From the NCBI RefSeq assembly GCF_001429045.1, contig NZ_LMHY01000002.1, positions 228,828 to 292,827 on the forward strand: a DNA stretch of 64,000 nt, in the 5' to 3' direction. Made by a program: the position numbers and the translations under genes. The notes under the pieces are model-generated. The model was not told the origin of the DNA. It saw only the letters and a list, made by a program, of their open reading frames with translations, and searched no databases. Each line of letters begins with the position of its first letter. Position 1 is the stretch's first letter. Shown in pieces: positions 6,983-15,346 of this stretch. This stretch comes from Pseudomonas sp. Root71 (GTDB lineage: Bacteria > Pseudomonadota > Gammaproteobacteria > Pseudomonadales > Pseudomonadaceae).

Positions 6983-9412
6983 ATGAAGTCCAGGGCAAAA
7001 TCGGGGTCGATCAATCAATGGTTGGGTGTGTCGGCGTTGAGCTTTTTGGCAATGGCGTTGTTGGCGCCGAGCGTGGCGCTGGCCGCAGAGGCTGGCAGCA
7101 GTCAGTCCCGTGGGCAATTCAATTTCGCACTGGCCGCCAAACCGTTGCCCCAGGCCCTGAGTGATTTCAGCCGAGTGACCGGCATCAGCGTCGTCTACAC
7201 CGATGAAGCGCCGTACGGTCTCAATGCGCCGGCCATCAATGGCCAGATGAGCGCCGAACAGGCTTTGCAACGTCTGCTCACCGGTTCGGGTTTGACCTTT
7301 CGTCGCACCGACGGCCACACCATCGCACTGGAACCACGGCCGACTGAAGGTGCGTTGAACCTGGGGGCGACCACCATCACCTCGGTGATGGATGACTCCA
7401 TGAGCTATCAGCCGCCGCCGACCTCTTCGGTGATGCGCTCCTCGGCCCCGGTTCAGGAAATCCCGCAGACCATCAATGTCGTCCCGGCCCAGGTCATCCG
7501 CGACCAGGCGCCGCGTAATCTCGATGACGCCCTGGCCAATGTCAGCGGCATCACCCAGGCCAACACCTTGGGCAGCACCCAGGACTCGGTGATGGTCCGC
7601 GGCTTCGGCGACAACCGTAACGGCTCGATCATGCGCGACGGCATGCCGATCGTGCAGGGCCGTGGCCTCAACGCCAGCGTGGACCGGGTCGAAGTGCTCA
7701 AGGGGCCGGCCTCGTTGCTCTATGGCATCCAGGATCCGGGCGGCGTGGTCAATATGGTCAGCAAGCAGCCCGAGCTTGAGCAGTACAACGCACTGACCGC
7801 GCGCGGTTCGAGTTATGGCGACGGCAAGAGCGGCAGCGGCGGCGGTCTCGACAGCACCGGAGCCCTCGGCGATTCCGGACTGGCCTACCGGATGGTTCTG
7901 GACTACGAAGATGAAGATTACTGGCGCAACTTCGGTGTGCATCGCGAGAGCCTGATCGCGCCTTCCCTGGCCTGGTATGGCGAAAGCACCACGCTGCTGT
8001 TCTCCTATGAGCACCGCGAATTCCTCACACCGTTCGACCGCGGCACGCTGATCGATCCACGGACCAACCATCCGCTGGACATCTCGCGCAACGAGCGTCT
8101 CGACGAACCGTTCAACAACATGGAAGGGCGTTCGGATCTCTATCACTTCCAGGCCGATCACGAACTCAACGACAACTGGAAAGCCCATTTCGGCTACAGC
8201 TGGAACCGCGAAACTTACGATGCGAGCCAGGTGCGCGTGACCGCCATCGACACTAAAAAAGGCACTCTGACCCGCAGCATGGATGGCACCCAGAATGCGA
8301 TCAGCACCGACCGGTTCACCACTGCGAGCCTCGAAGGCAACGTGAACGTGCTTGGCATGCAGCACGACCTGCTGTTCGGCGTCGATGACGAGTATCGCAA
8401 GATCTACCGCGAAGACCTGATCCGCCAGAAAAGCCTGACCACATTCAGTTACGTCAACCCGGTCTATGGTCGGGAAGTGGCAGGCACCACTGTCAGTGCG
8501 GCCGACAGCGCGCAGACCGATGAATTGCGCAGCGATTCGGTGTTCCTGCAAGACTCCATCCACCTCACCGATAAGTGGATTCTGGTGGCCGGTGCGCGTT
8601 TCCAGGCGTACGACCAATACGCCGGCAAAGGCGTGCCGTTCCACGCCAACACCGACAGCAACGGGCAGAAATGGGTACCGCGCGCGGGCCTCGTGTACAA
8701 GTACACCGATGCCTTGTCGTTCTACGGCAGCTACACCGAATCGTTCAAACCCAACTCCACCATTGCGCCATTGAGCGGCAGCAGTACCGTGCTGGACGGT
8801 GGTATGGCGCCGGAAGAAGCCAAGTCCTGGGAGCTGGGTGCCAAGCTTGATCTGCCGGGCCGCGTCACCGGCAACATCGCGCTGTTCGACATCAAGAAAC
8901 GCAATGTGCTGGTGGCCAATGCCGAAGGTCCGACCACGATTTACAGTGCCGCTGGTGAAGTGCGTTCCCGTGGCCTGGAAGTGGATCTGAGCGGTCAACT
9001 GACGGATCGTTGGAGCATGATCGGCAGCTACGCCTACACCGATGCCGAGGTTACCGAAGACCCGGTTTACAAAGGCAATCAGTTACAGAACGTGGCGAAG
9101 AACAGCGGCTCGTTGTCGGCTGTTTATGACTTCGGCAGCGTCATTGGCGGCGATCAGCTTCGGGTTGGCGCCGGGGCGCGTTATGTGGGTGAGCGCGCGG
9201 GCAATGCGGTGAACGATTTCGACCTGCCGAGCTACACCGTGGCCGATGCGTTCGCCACTTACGACACCAAAGTCGAAGGGCAGAAGGTCAAGTTCCAGCT
9301 CAACGTGAAGAACCTGTTCGACCGCACCTACTACACCTCGGCGGCGAGCCGGTTCTTTGTTTCGATGGGGGATTCGCGGCAGGTGACGTTGTCGAGCACC
9401 TTGGAGTTCTGA
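6983..9412 (+). CDS. TonB-dependent siderophore receptor with signalling (STN) domain
   Basis: This 809-residue outer-membrane receptor has a signal peptide (about residues 1-35, ending VALAAEA), an STN/secretin-TonB domain (about 45-115, FNFALAAKPLPQALSDFSRVTGISVVY), a plug (about 155-260, QEIPQTINVVPAQVIRDQAPRNLDDAL and RVEVLKGPASLLYG) and a beta-barrel ending in the aromatic residue F (..LSSTLEF). The STN domain means the receptor both imports ferric siderophore and signals to the upstream FecR-like protein. The start is the ATG of MKSRAKSG; an overlapping ATG seven bases earlier is out of frame. An ECF-like promoter (GGTAAA at 6902, CGTGTA at 6921) can be guessed but its spacing is short. 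The ligand may be a hydroxamate siderophore, as for FiuA/FoxA; this is not provable here. Confidence 0.93.
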   Translation: MKSRAKSGSINQWLGVSALSFLAMALLAPSVALAAEAGSSQSRGQFNFALAAKPLPQALSDFSRVTGISVVYTDEAPYGLNAPAINGQMSAEQALQRLLTGSGLTFRRTDGHTIALEPRPTEGALNLGATTITSVMDDSMSYQPPPTSSVMRSSAPVQEIPQTINVVPAQVIRDQAPRNLDDALANVSGITQANTLGSTQDSVMVRGFGDNRNGSIMRDGMPIVQGRGLNASVDRVEVLKGPASLLYGIQDPGGVVNMVSKQPELEQYNALTARGSSYGDGKSGSGGGLDSTGALGDSGLAYRMVLDYEDEDYWRNFGVHRESLIAPSLAWYGESTTLLFSYEHREFLTPFDRGTLIDPRTNHPLDISRNERLDEPFNNMEGRSDLYHFQADHELNDNWKAHFGYSWNRETYDASQVRVTAIDTKKGTLTRSMDGTQNAISTDRFTTASLEGNVNVLGMQHDLLFGVDDEYRKIYREDLIRQKSLTTFSYVNPVYGREVAGTTVSAADSAQTDELRSDSVFLQDSIHLTDKWILVAGARFQAYDQYAGKGVPFHANTDSNGQKWVPRAGLVYKYTDALSFYGSYTESFKPNSTIAPLSGSSTVLDGGMAPEEAKSWELGAKLDLPGRVTGNIALFDIKKRNVLVANAEGPTTIYSAAGEVRSRGLEVDLSGQLTDRWSMIGSYAYTDAEVTEDPVYKGNQLQNVAKNSGSLSAVYDFGSVIGGDQLRVGAGARYVGERAGNAVNDFDLPSYTVADAFATYDTKVEGQKVKFQLNVKNLFDRTYYTSAASRFFVSMGDSRQVTLSSTLEF

Positions 9413-9451
9413 CGACAGGCGGCGTCATCGTTCTTCGTCGGAACGCCGCCC

Positions 9452-9517
9452 GGAGCCGGCTCGCTCCCACAGGGAAAAGCAGTCCAAAGGTGGGAGCGAG
9501 CCTGCTCGCGATGGCGG
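9452..9517. repeat. REP doublet after the receptor gene
   Basis: Inverted REP cores (GCCGGCTCGCTCCCACAGG and GGTGGGAGCGAGCCTGCTCG) lie between the convergent receptor and AraC genes. The spacer is only about 15 bp. Confidence 0.85.
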
Positions 9518-9543
9518 CCTGAAAGGAGCCGAAGATCCCGGAT

Positions 9544-10419
9544 CTAGCGCAAAAACGCCTGCCGATACTCACCGGGCGTCCCGCCAAGTGACTGGCGAAA
9601 GCGATTGGTGAAATGGCTGGCACTGGAAAAGCCGCAAGCCAGTGCAATCTCCCCCAGTGGCTGCGAGGTCGTGCGCAGCAACTCCCGCGCCCGGTCAAGG
9701 CGCCGCGCCAGCACGTACTGGTGGGGTGGCAAGCCGAAGCTTTCGCGGAACATCCGCGCAAAGTGGTACTCGGACAACGCGCACAACGCCGCCAATTGAC
9801 CGAGGCTGATGGCCTCGTCCAGATGGCTGTCGATGAACTCCACCAGATACCGACGCTGATGCGCGGCCAAGCCGCCTTTAAGGCGCAAACCCTGGCGTAC
9901 GCTGACCTGGTTGAGCAGGGCATGGCTGAGCAGTTCGTGAGCCAGGCTGCTGGTGAGCAGGCGCTCGCCCGGCTCATCCCAGTTCAAGGTGATCAACTGC
10001 CGAAAGCGTAGCGCCTGCTGAGGATCATCAAGAAAAGTCTGCTCGCGCAGCTGCATTTCCCGTGGCTCGCGATCGAGCAAGGTGATGCAGCCGAGGGCAA
10101 ATTGTTCGGGGCTGAAATACAGGTGCGCAAGGCGAATATCGCCGTTGATCACCCAGCCTGACTGGTGATCGGCCGGGAGGATGCACAGTTTGTCCGGACC
10201 ACCCTTGTTACCGGGCTGGTCACGGCGAAAGGTGCCGGTGCCGCCGGCGATGTAACAGGACAACGTGTGATGGCTGGGCGCTTCGTATTCCTGGGCGTCG
10301 TGGTGATTGCTCCACAAGGCTGCGGACAAGCCGTCACCGAGCTCGGCGCTATGCTCAAGGCGAGCATTCGGCGAACGGTTGAGGGCTTGAAAGACTTGCA
10401 GGTTGTCCAGTGCGGCCAT
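9544..10419 (-). CDS. AraC family transcriptional regulator
   Basis: This 291-residue protein has a variable N-terminal sensing half and a C-terminal AraC double helix-turn-helix (about residues 185-290: ISLGQLAALCALSEYHFARMFRESFGLPPHQYVLARRLDRAR, then GEIALACGFSSASHFTNRFRQSLGGTP). I place the start at ATG 10419 after GGAGAG; the frame runs 120 bases further upstream, but that part lacks family features and would overlap the promoter of the divergent exporter gene. It probably controls that exporter, by position only. Confidence 0.9.
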   Translation of the reverse strand: MAALDNLQVFQALNRSPNARLEHSAELGDGLSAALWSNHHDAQEYEAPSHHTLSCYIAGGTGTFRRDQPGNKGGPDKLCILPADHQSGWVINGDIRLAHLYFSPEQFALGCITLLDREPREMQLREQTFLDDPQQALRFRQLITLNWDEPGERLLTSSLAHELLSHALLNQVSVRQGLRLKGGLAAHQRRYLVEFIDSHLDEAISLGQLAALCALSEYHFARMFRESFGLPPHQYVLARRLDRARELLRTTSQPLGEIALACGFSSASHFTNRFRQSLGGTPGEYRQAFLR

Positions 10420-10556
10420 ATGGGTTCTCTCCAACGCCTTGCATCCTACTCCGTAGACGCGTGCCTGCCAGCCTGTCGCCAGACAAAAGCGCAAGTTTAT
10501 GCAAGTGCGCCCAGGCGTGGCGCCGGAGACTGGGCTCATATCGAGGAGCCTTAGTC

Positions 10557-11459
10557 ATGAACCTTTCTTTGTACCTGCTGACCGTGTTGATCTGGGGGAC
10601 CACCTGGATTGCCTTGAAATGGCAACTGGGCGTGGTGGCCATTCCCGTGTCGATCGTCTATCGCTTCGGCCTCGCCGCGCTGGTGCTGTTCGTGATCCTG
10701 CTGCTCAGCCGACGCCTGCAAGTGATGAACCGTCGCGGGCACCTGATCTGCCTGGCTCAAGGCTTGTGCCTGTTCTGCGTCAACTTCATGTGCTTCCTCA
10801 CCGCGAGCCAGTGGATCCCCAGCGGTCTGGTGGCCGTGGTGTTTTCCACCGCCACCCTGTGGAATGCCCTCAACGCGCGGGTGTTCTTCGGTCAGAAAAT
10901 CGCCCGCAATGTGCTGATGGGCGGTGCGTTGGGCCTGCTGGGGCTGGGCTTGCTGTTCTGGCCGGAGCTGGCTGGGCATACCGCCAGTGCGGAAACCTTG
11001 CTCGGTCTCGGTCTGGCCCTTTGCGGCACCTTGTGTTTCTCGGCGGGCAACATGCTTTCGAGCCTGCAACAGAAGGCCGGTCTCAAGCCGCTGACCACCA
11101 ATGCCTGGGGCATGGCTTACGGGGCGGCGATGCTAACCGTGTGGTGCCTGGTCAAAGGCATTCCCTTCGACATGGAGATGAGCACGCGTTACATCGGGTC
11201 ACTGTTGTACCTGGTGATTCCGGGATCGGTGATAGGGTTCACCGCTTACCTGACGCTGGTCGGGCGCATGGGGCCGGAACGTGCTGCCTACTGCACTGTG
11301 CTGTTCCCGGTGGTGGCGCTAAATGTCTCGGCGTTCGCCGAGGGTTACCAGTGGACCGCTCCGGCACTGGCGGGGCTGGTGATGGTCATGTTGGGTAATG
11401 TGCTGGTGTTTCGCAAGTCCAAGGCAAGTGCCGCTCCGGTGGCGGGCAAGCTGGCCTGA
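10557..11459 (+). CDS. EamA/DMT family transporter
   Basis: This 300-residue integral membrane protein has about ten hydrophobic segments arranged as two EamA repeats (LTVLIWGTTWIALKWQLG in the first; LVIPGSVIGFTAYLTLVGRMGPERAAYCTVLFPVVALNVSAF in the second). Members export metabolites or amino acids. The start is ATG 10557 after GAGGAG. A longer in-frame extension upstream is the shadow of the divergent promoter region. The divergent AraC gene is the likely regulator. Confidence 0.9.
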   Translation: MNLSLYLLTVLIWGTTWIALKWQLGVVAIPVSIVYRFGLAALVLFVILLLSRRLQVMNRRGHLICLAQGLCLFCVNFMCFLTASQWIPSGLVAVVFSTATLWNALNARVFFGQKIARNVLMGGALGLLGLGLLFWPELAGHTASAETLLGLGLALCGTLCFSAGNMLSSLQQKAGLKPLTTNAWGMAYGAAMLTVWCLVKGIPFDMEMSTRYIGSLLYLVIPGSVIGFTAYLTLVGRMGPERAAYCTVLFPVVALNVSAFAEGYQWTAPALAGLVMVMLGNVLVFRKSKASAAPVAGKLA

Positions 11460-11465
11460 AACTAT

Positions 11466-11975
11466 TCAGGTATCCTTTACCGCCAACAGATAAATAATAC
11501 CGAAGAACATGTATTCAATGTGGGTTTGTGCCCATTCAAAGGCGTTGGCCTGTTTGGAGTACTCTAAGTCAAACCATTCGTTTAGTATGATGATGTAGAA
11601 AATCTGATACGCAAAAATGGCTGTAATAAAGCCTATTATGGAAAATTTTTTGGATTCGTTGAACTCGCCGTGTGGTGCGCCGAGTTTGCGGTAGAGTTGA
11701 TAAACTCCAACTATGAAGCTGCATGTGAATATGGTCTCTAGTGTTATCAGTGCCCAGTAAAAACGGTGGTGAAACAGGGTTGAGCTGATAGCTCGGTAAC
11801 GGCGGGAGTCATTGCCGACGGTGTCGCTCATGCTGATGATTCGCCCGATATACTCGGCGTATGCAGTGTAGTCGGTAATGTTGTTGATAAGGGTTGTTGT
11901 ACCGAATAATGCCGCCATGAAGACAACTATTAATTTGCTCCGCCTTACTAGGCAGGCAGTGGTGAAATAGCTCAT
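11466..11975 (-). CDS. DUF2165 family small integral membrane protein
   Basis: This 169-residue protein has four predicted membrane segments (about residues 14-32, 70-92, 108-128 and 148-165). It matches DUF2165 in the TTLINNITDYTAYAEYIGRIISMSDT loop, the RAISSTLFHHRFYW segment and the NEWFDLEYSKQANAFEWA region. Function is unknown. The gene is visibly more AT-rich than its neighbours (many TTT, ATA and AAT codons), which hints at separate acquisition. It converges tightly on the EamA gene. Confidence 0.78.
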   Translation of the reverse strand: MSYFTTACLVRRSKLIVVFMAALFGTTTLINNITDYTAYAEYIGRIISMSDTVGNDSRRYRAISSTLFHHRFYWALITLETIFTCSFIVGVYQLYRKLGAPHGEFNESKKFSIIGFITAIFAYQIFYIIILNEWFDLEYSKQANAFEWAQTHIEYMFFGIIYLLAVKDT

Positions 11976-12137
11976 GCAGGATACTCTCCGAATGTACGAT
12001 TTATGCGTTTTTGTCTTTCGGAGTTTATAGGGGTTTGGATGGTGTGGGGGTGAAGAGTGGTTTGCAGGTTATGTCGCTTGTTATATGGGTTGGACGGTAA
12101 ATTGTTTGAGGGAGATGATTCTGGATTGTATATAAAG

Positions 12138-12161
12138 TGGCACGCCGATTATGACGTGCCA
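12138..12161 (-). terminator. Probable terminator of the 2-hydroxyacid dehydrogenase gene
   Basis: The stem TGGCACG (12138-12144) and CGTGCCA (12155-12161) lies just beyond the minus-strand stop at 12170. It is followed by a weak T-containing tract (CTTTATA). Confidence 0.6.
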
Positions 12162-12169
12162 TTGTTTAA

Positions 12170-13144
12170 TCAGACTTTCCACACCTGCGGATTGACCAGA
12201 TCCTGCGGCCGTTCACCCAGCAAGGCACTGCGCAAGTTGGCCAGGGCACGGTTGGCCATGGCATCGCGGGTCTCATGGGTGGCCGAGCCGATGTGCGGCA
12301 AGGTCACGGCGTTTTTCAGCTGGAACAGCGGCGACTCGGCCAGCGGTTCTTTTTCGTATACGTCCAGCCCGGCACCACGAATGCGGTTGTTTTGCAGCGC
12401 TTCGATCAGCGCCGGTTCATCTACCACCGGACCGCGGGAAATGTTCACCAGAATGGCACTCGGCTTCATCAGCGCCAGTTCTCTGTGGCTGATCAGATGC
12501 TTGGTTTTCTCGCTGAGCGGCACCACCAGGCAGACGAAATCGGCTTCGGCCAGCAATTGATCGAGGCTGCGGTACTGTGCGCCGAGTTCCTGTTCCAGTT
12601 CGGTCTTGCGGCTGTTGCCGCTATAGATGACCGGCATGTTGAAACCCAGGCGACCGCGTCGGGCGATGGCCGCACCGATATTGCCCATGCCGACGATACC
12701 CAGGGTCTTGCCGTGCACATCGCAACCGAACAGCTGTGCGCCGACAGTGGCCTGCCATTGCCCGGCCTTGGTCCAGGCGTCAAGTTCGGCGACGCGACGG
12801 GCGCTGCTCATCAACAGGGCAAACGCCAGGTCGGCGGTGCTTTCGGTGAGCACATCCGGCGTGTTGGTCAGCATGATCCCGCGTTCGTTGAAGTAGGCCA
12901 GGTCATAGTTGTCGTAGCCCACCGAGACGCTGGACACCACTTCCAGGCTGGTGGCGTTCTCCAACTGCGCACGACCGAGTTTTCGGCCTACACCAATCAA
13001 GCCATGGGCATGGGGCAGGGCTTCGTTGAACTGGGCATTGATGTCGCCGTTTTTCGGATTAGGCACGATGACGTCGAAGTCTTGTTGCAGGCGTTCAACC
13101 ATTTGTGGAGTGACGCGGCTGAATGCAAGGACGGTCTTTTTCAT
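12170..13144 (-). CDS. D-isomer 2-hydroxyacid dehydrogenase (2-ketogluconate/glyoxylate reductase type)
   Basis: This 324-residue NAD(P)H-dependent reductase reduces 2-keto acids such as 2-ketogluconate, hydroxypyruvate or glyoxylate. Visible features are the Rossmann motif GIVGMGNIGAAIARR (about residues 150-165), the substrate Arg in NISRGPVVDEPALIEAL, the catalytic Glu in GLDVYEKEPL and the catalytic His in LPHIGSATHETR. It is closest in feel to TkrA/GhrB. The start is ATG 13144 (MKKTVLAFSRV); the frame runs 111 bases further upstream without family sequence. It has its own probable terminator. Confidence 0.88.
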   Translation of the reverse strand: MKKTVLAFSRVTPQMVERLQQDFDVIVPNPKNGDINAQFNEALPHAHGLIGVGRKLGRAQLENATSLEVVSSVSVGYDNYDLAYFNERGIMLTNTPDVLTESTADLAFALLMSSARRVAELDAWTKAGQWQATVGAQLFGCDVHGKTLGIVGMGNIGAAIARRGRLGFNMPVIYSGNSRKTELEQELGAQYRSLDQLLAEADFVCLVVPLSEKTKHLISHRELALMKPSAILVNISRGPVVDEPALIEALQNNRIRGAGLDVYEKEPLAESPLFQLKNAVTLPHIGSATHETRDAMANRALANLRSALLGERPQDLVNPQVWKV

Positions 13145-13338
13145 GGAGGGCGGGCTCGTCGGGCGGTGAAGAATGATGAGCACGCTAACATTCTTCACGG
13201 GATTTGTGCGAGTCGTCAGGCGGTCAATGCAAGCTTGCAGCTTGCCGAGCTCCATCCAGTTATACTGCCGTACTTCTTATACTGTGGCATGCGGCTCACT
13301 CACCGGGCCCGACACTTCATGCACCACCCGGAGCTTTC

Positions 13339-13596
13339 ATGACTTCCCCGAAACAACCGCCAGTCGCCGACGCCCTGAGCGACGTGCAGGCCGAGCTGCC
13401 AGACAGCGTCGACTCCAGCGCCGATAGCGAAACCAAAGCCGAGATCCCGGCCTTCAGATTCCCGTTCAAGCCGGGTGAGCTGGCAGCTGCCAAGGGCTCC
13501 AACCAGCCGTGGTACAAGAACGGCGCCAAGAACGGCCACACCAAGACGCCGGGCATGGCACCACCGGGGACTCGTCGGTCGATGGGTAAGCGCTGA
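13339..13596 (+). CDS. Conserved small hypothetical protein
   Basis: This 85-residue hydrophilic protein (MTSPKQPPVADAL...) has an acidic N-terminal half (DVQAELPDSVDSSADSETKAE) and a basic, Gly/Pro-rich C-terminus (NQPWYKNGAKNGHTKTPGMAPPGTRRSMGKR). No membrane segment or catalytic motif is visible. I believe similar small proteins are widespread in Pseudomonas, but I cannot give a function. The start at ATG 13339 follows GGAGC with close spacing. Confidence 0.65.
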   Translation: MTSPKQPPVADALSDVQAELPDSVDSSADSETKAEIPAFRFPFKPGELAAAKGSNQPWYKNGAKNGHTKTPGMAPPGTRRSMGKR

Positions 13597-13625
13597 GTCG
13601 TTATCTCTGCAGTGCCTGATCTGCC

Positions 13626-13694
13626 ATCTTCGCGAGCAAGCCCGCTCCCACATTTGGAATGCAATCCCCTGTGGGAGCGAGCCTGCTCGCGATG
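13626..13694. repeat. REP doublet between the small protein and GNAT genes
   Basis: Inverted REP cores (TTCGCGAGCAAGCCCGCTCC and GTGGGAGCGAGCCTGCTCGC) sit between the convergent genes. Confidence 0.87.
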
Positions 13695-13702
13695 GCGTCG
13701 TG

Positions 13703-14188
13703 TCAGAGCGGTATCGGTTCCCGGCGAACCGCGCGCATCCCGACGCTTTCATACAAGCGCCGCGCCCGAAGGTTGTCTTCACGTACCTTCAGATCCACGA
13801 AGCCTTCACGCCGCTGCTGGAACACCTTGAACGCCTGCAACAACAGTGCACGCCCCAACCCCCGGCCCTGAAACCGCGGATGCACCACCAGGTTCTTGAT
13901 ATAGGCACTGGTCCAGCACTGGCAAACACCCACTACTTCCCCAGCATCCAGGGCAATGAAGCACAGGGCCGGGTCGTATTCCGGATCGGTTTCGAACTGC
14001 CGTTGCCACATCTCCAGCGCGGCTACGCGACCACCGCCGTCGAGATAACCGAACTCCATCAACCGGTGCACGGCGGCGCCCAGTTCGGGGCGGTACTCGC
14101 TCAATTGCAGGCCGGCTGGCCAAGCGGGGGACGGCACGATTAAAGAGAGGTCGCGCCGCATCAGCCAGCAGAATTCTTCGTTCAACAC
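13703..14188 (-). CDS. GNAT family N-acetyltransferase
   Basis: This 161-residue protein has the GNAT acetyl-CoA fold: the substrate strand FIALDAGEVVGVCQCW, the core AYIKNLVVHPRFQGRGLGRALL carrying the Q/RxxGxG/A loop, and the terminal NLRARRLYESVGM. The substrate is unknown. The start is GTG 14188, immediately after the cheV stop, so the two form an operon with likely translational coupling. No strong ribosome site precedes it apart from AGGG about ten bases upstream. Confidence 0.88.
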   Translation of the reverse strand: MLNEEFCWLMRRDLSLIVPSPAWPAGLQLSEYRPELGAAVHRLMEFGYLDGGGRVAALEMWQRQFETDPEYDPALCFIALDAGEVVGVCQCWTSAYIKNLVVHPRFQGRGLGRALLLQAFKVFQQRREGFVDLKVREDNLRARRLYESVGMRAVRREPIPL

Positions 14189-15091
14189 TCAATAACCCTG
14201 TTCGGCGACAGCCTTGGCCGCGGTAATCAGGCACTGGGTCAATTCCGGCGAAGAGAATTTGGTCAGCACCGCGTTCGCTCCTGCCAGTCGTGCTTTTTCG
14301 GCGTTCATCGCACTGTCCAGCGAGGTGTGCAGCAGTACATAAAGATGCGCGAAATCCGGGGTTTCCCGCAGGGTGCGGGTGAAGGCGTAGCCGTCCATCT
14401 CCGACATCTCGATGTCCGAGACGATCAGGTTGATCTGTTGCGCGGTGCCTTGCAGGTCCAGCAGGCAGTCGATGGCTTCCTTGGCGCTGCGGGCGGTATG
14501 GCATTGCAGGCCAAGGTTACGCAGGGTGTGCACCGATTGCTGCAAGGCGACCTGGCTGTCGTCAACCACCAGGATGCGCGCGTTGCCGAGCAGTTCGGCG
14601 TCTTCCATGCTCAGCTCGGTCGGCGCCATTTCGATTTGTGCCGGGGCGATGCCGTGGATGACTTTTTCGATGTCCAGCACTTGCACCAGAGTGCCATCGA
14701 CTGACGTTACGCCGGTGATGTAGGCGCGCAATCCACCGGAGCCGAAGGGAGGAGGGCGGATGTCGGTGGTCAGGCAGTGGACGATCTTGCTCACGGCCTG
14801 CACATGCAGGCCCTGCTTGGAGCGGCTGACGTCGGTGACGATCAGGCAGCCGCCATTCGGGTCTTCCAGCGGACGCTCGCCAATGGCACGACTGAGGTCG
14901 ATCACCGACAGCGAGGCGCCGCGCAGGCTGGCGATGCCTTTGACGTGGGGGTGCGACTCCGGAAGTTTGGTCAGCGGCGGGCAGGGAATGATTTCACTGA
15001 CCTTGAGCAGGTTGATTGCCATCAGCTTGCCGCTGCGCAGGGTAAACAGCAGAAGCGAAAGTGAGTCTGCGCGGGCTTTGGTGGAGGACAT
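14189..15091 (-). CDS. cheV: CheV-type chemotaxis coupling protein (CheW plus receiver)
   Basis: This 300-residue protein has a CheW-like domain (about residues 8-155, LLLFTLRSGKLMAINLLKVSEII and VKGIASLRGASLSVIDLSRAIG) and a C-terminal response-regulator receiver (about 170-295) with ILVVDDSQVALQQS and the phosphoacceptor region LIVSDIEMSEMDGYAF. CheV couples chemoreceptors to CheA and is thought to aid adaptation through phosphorylation. It stands apart from any chemotaxis operon and is followed directly by the GNAT gene. Confidence 0.92.
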   Translation of the reverse strand: MSSTKARADSLSLLLFTLRSGKLMAINLLKVSEIIPCPPLTKLPESHPHVKGIASLRGASLSVIDLSRAIGERPLEDPNGGCLIVTDVSRSKQGLHVQAVSKIVHCLTTDIRPPPFGSGGLRAYITGVTSVDGTLVQVLDIEKVIHGIAPAQIEMAPTELSMEDAELLGNARILVVDDSQVALQQSVHTLRNLGLQCHTARSAKEAIDCLLDLQGTAQQINLIVSDIEMSEMDGYAFTRTLRETPDFAHLYVLLHTSLDSAMNAEKARLAGANAVLTKFSSPELTQCLITAAKAVAEQGY

Positions 15092-15217
15092 AGGAACCTT
15101 CTCTGGAAAAAGGTGACGGGCAATCCAGGGATCGCCAATGACTTCGATGCCGGGTTATCGACTTGTCGGGGGCAGGCTTTAGGGTCAATACCTATCTCGG
15201 ACCAAATGGTGGACCTT

Positions 15218-15340
15218 TGTGGCGAGGGAGCTTGCTCCCGCTCGGCTGCGCAGCAGTCGCAAAATCGTCTTGCCTGAAACTGTGCACTGCCGGATCTGGG
15301 AGCGCTTCGCACTCCAGCGGGAGCAAGCTCCCTCGCCACA
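15218..15340. repeat. REP doublet of a second family (GGCGAGGGAGCTTGCTCCCG)
   Basis: The core TGTGGCGAGGGAGCTTGCTC at the left and its reverse complement at 15316-15340 flank about 75 bp. This sequence family differs from the GTGGGAGC type seen elsewhere in the window and recurs at 39742. Confidence 0.85.
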
Positions 15341-15346
15341 GGATGC

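Noticed and set aside
6974..8998. 674-codon open frame on the minus strand opposite the TonB receptor
   Set aside because: It is antisense to a clear receptor gene and has low-complexity His/Gly/Arg/Gln-rich translation typical of shadow frames in high-GC DNA.
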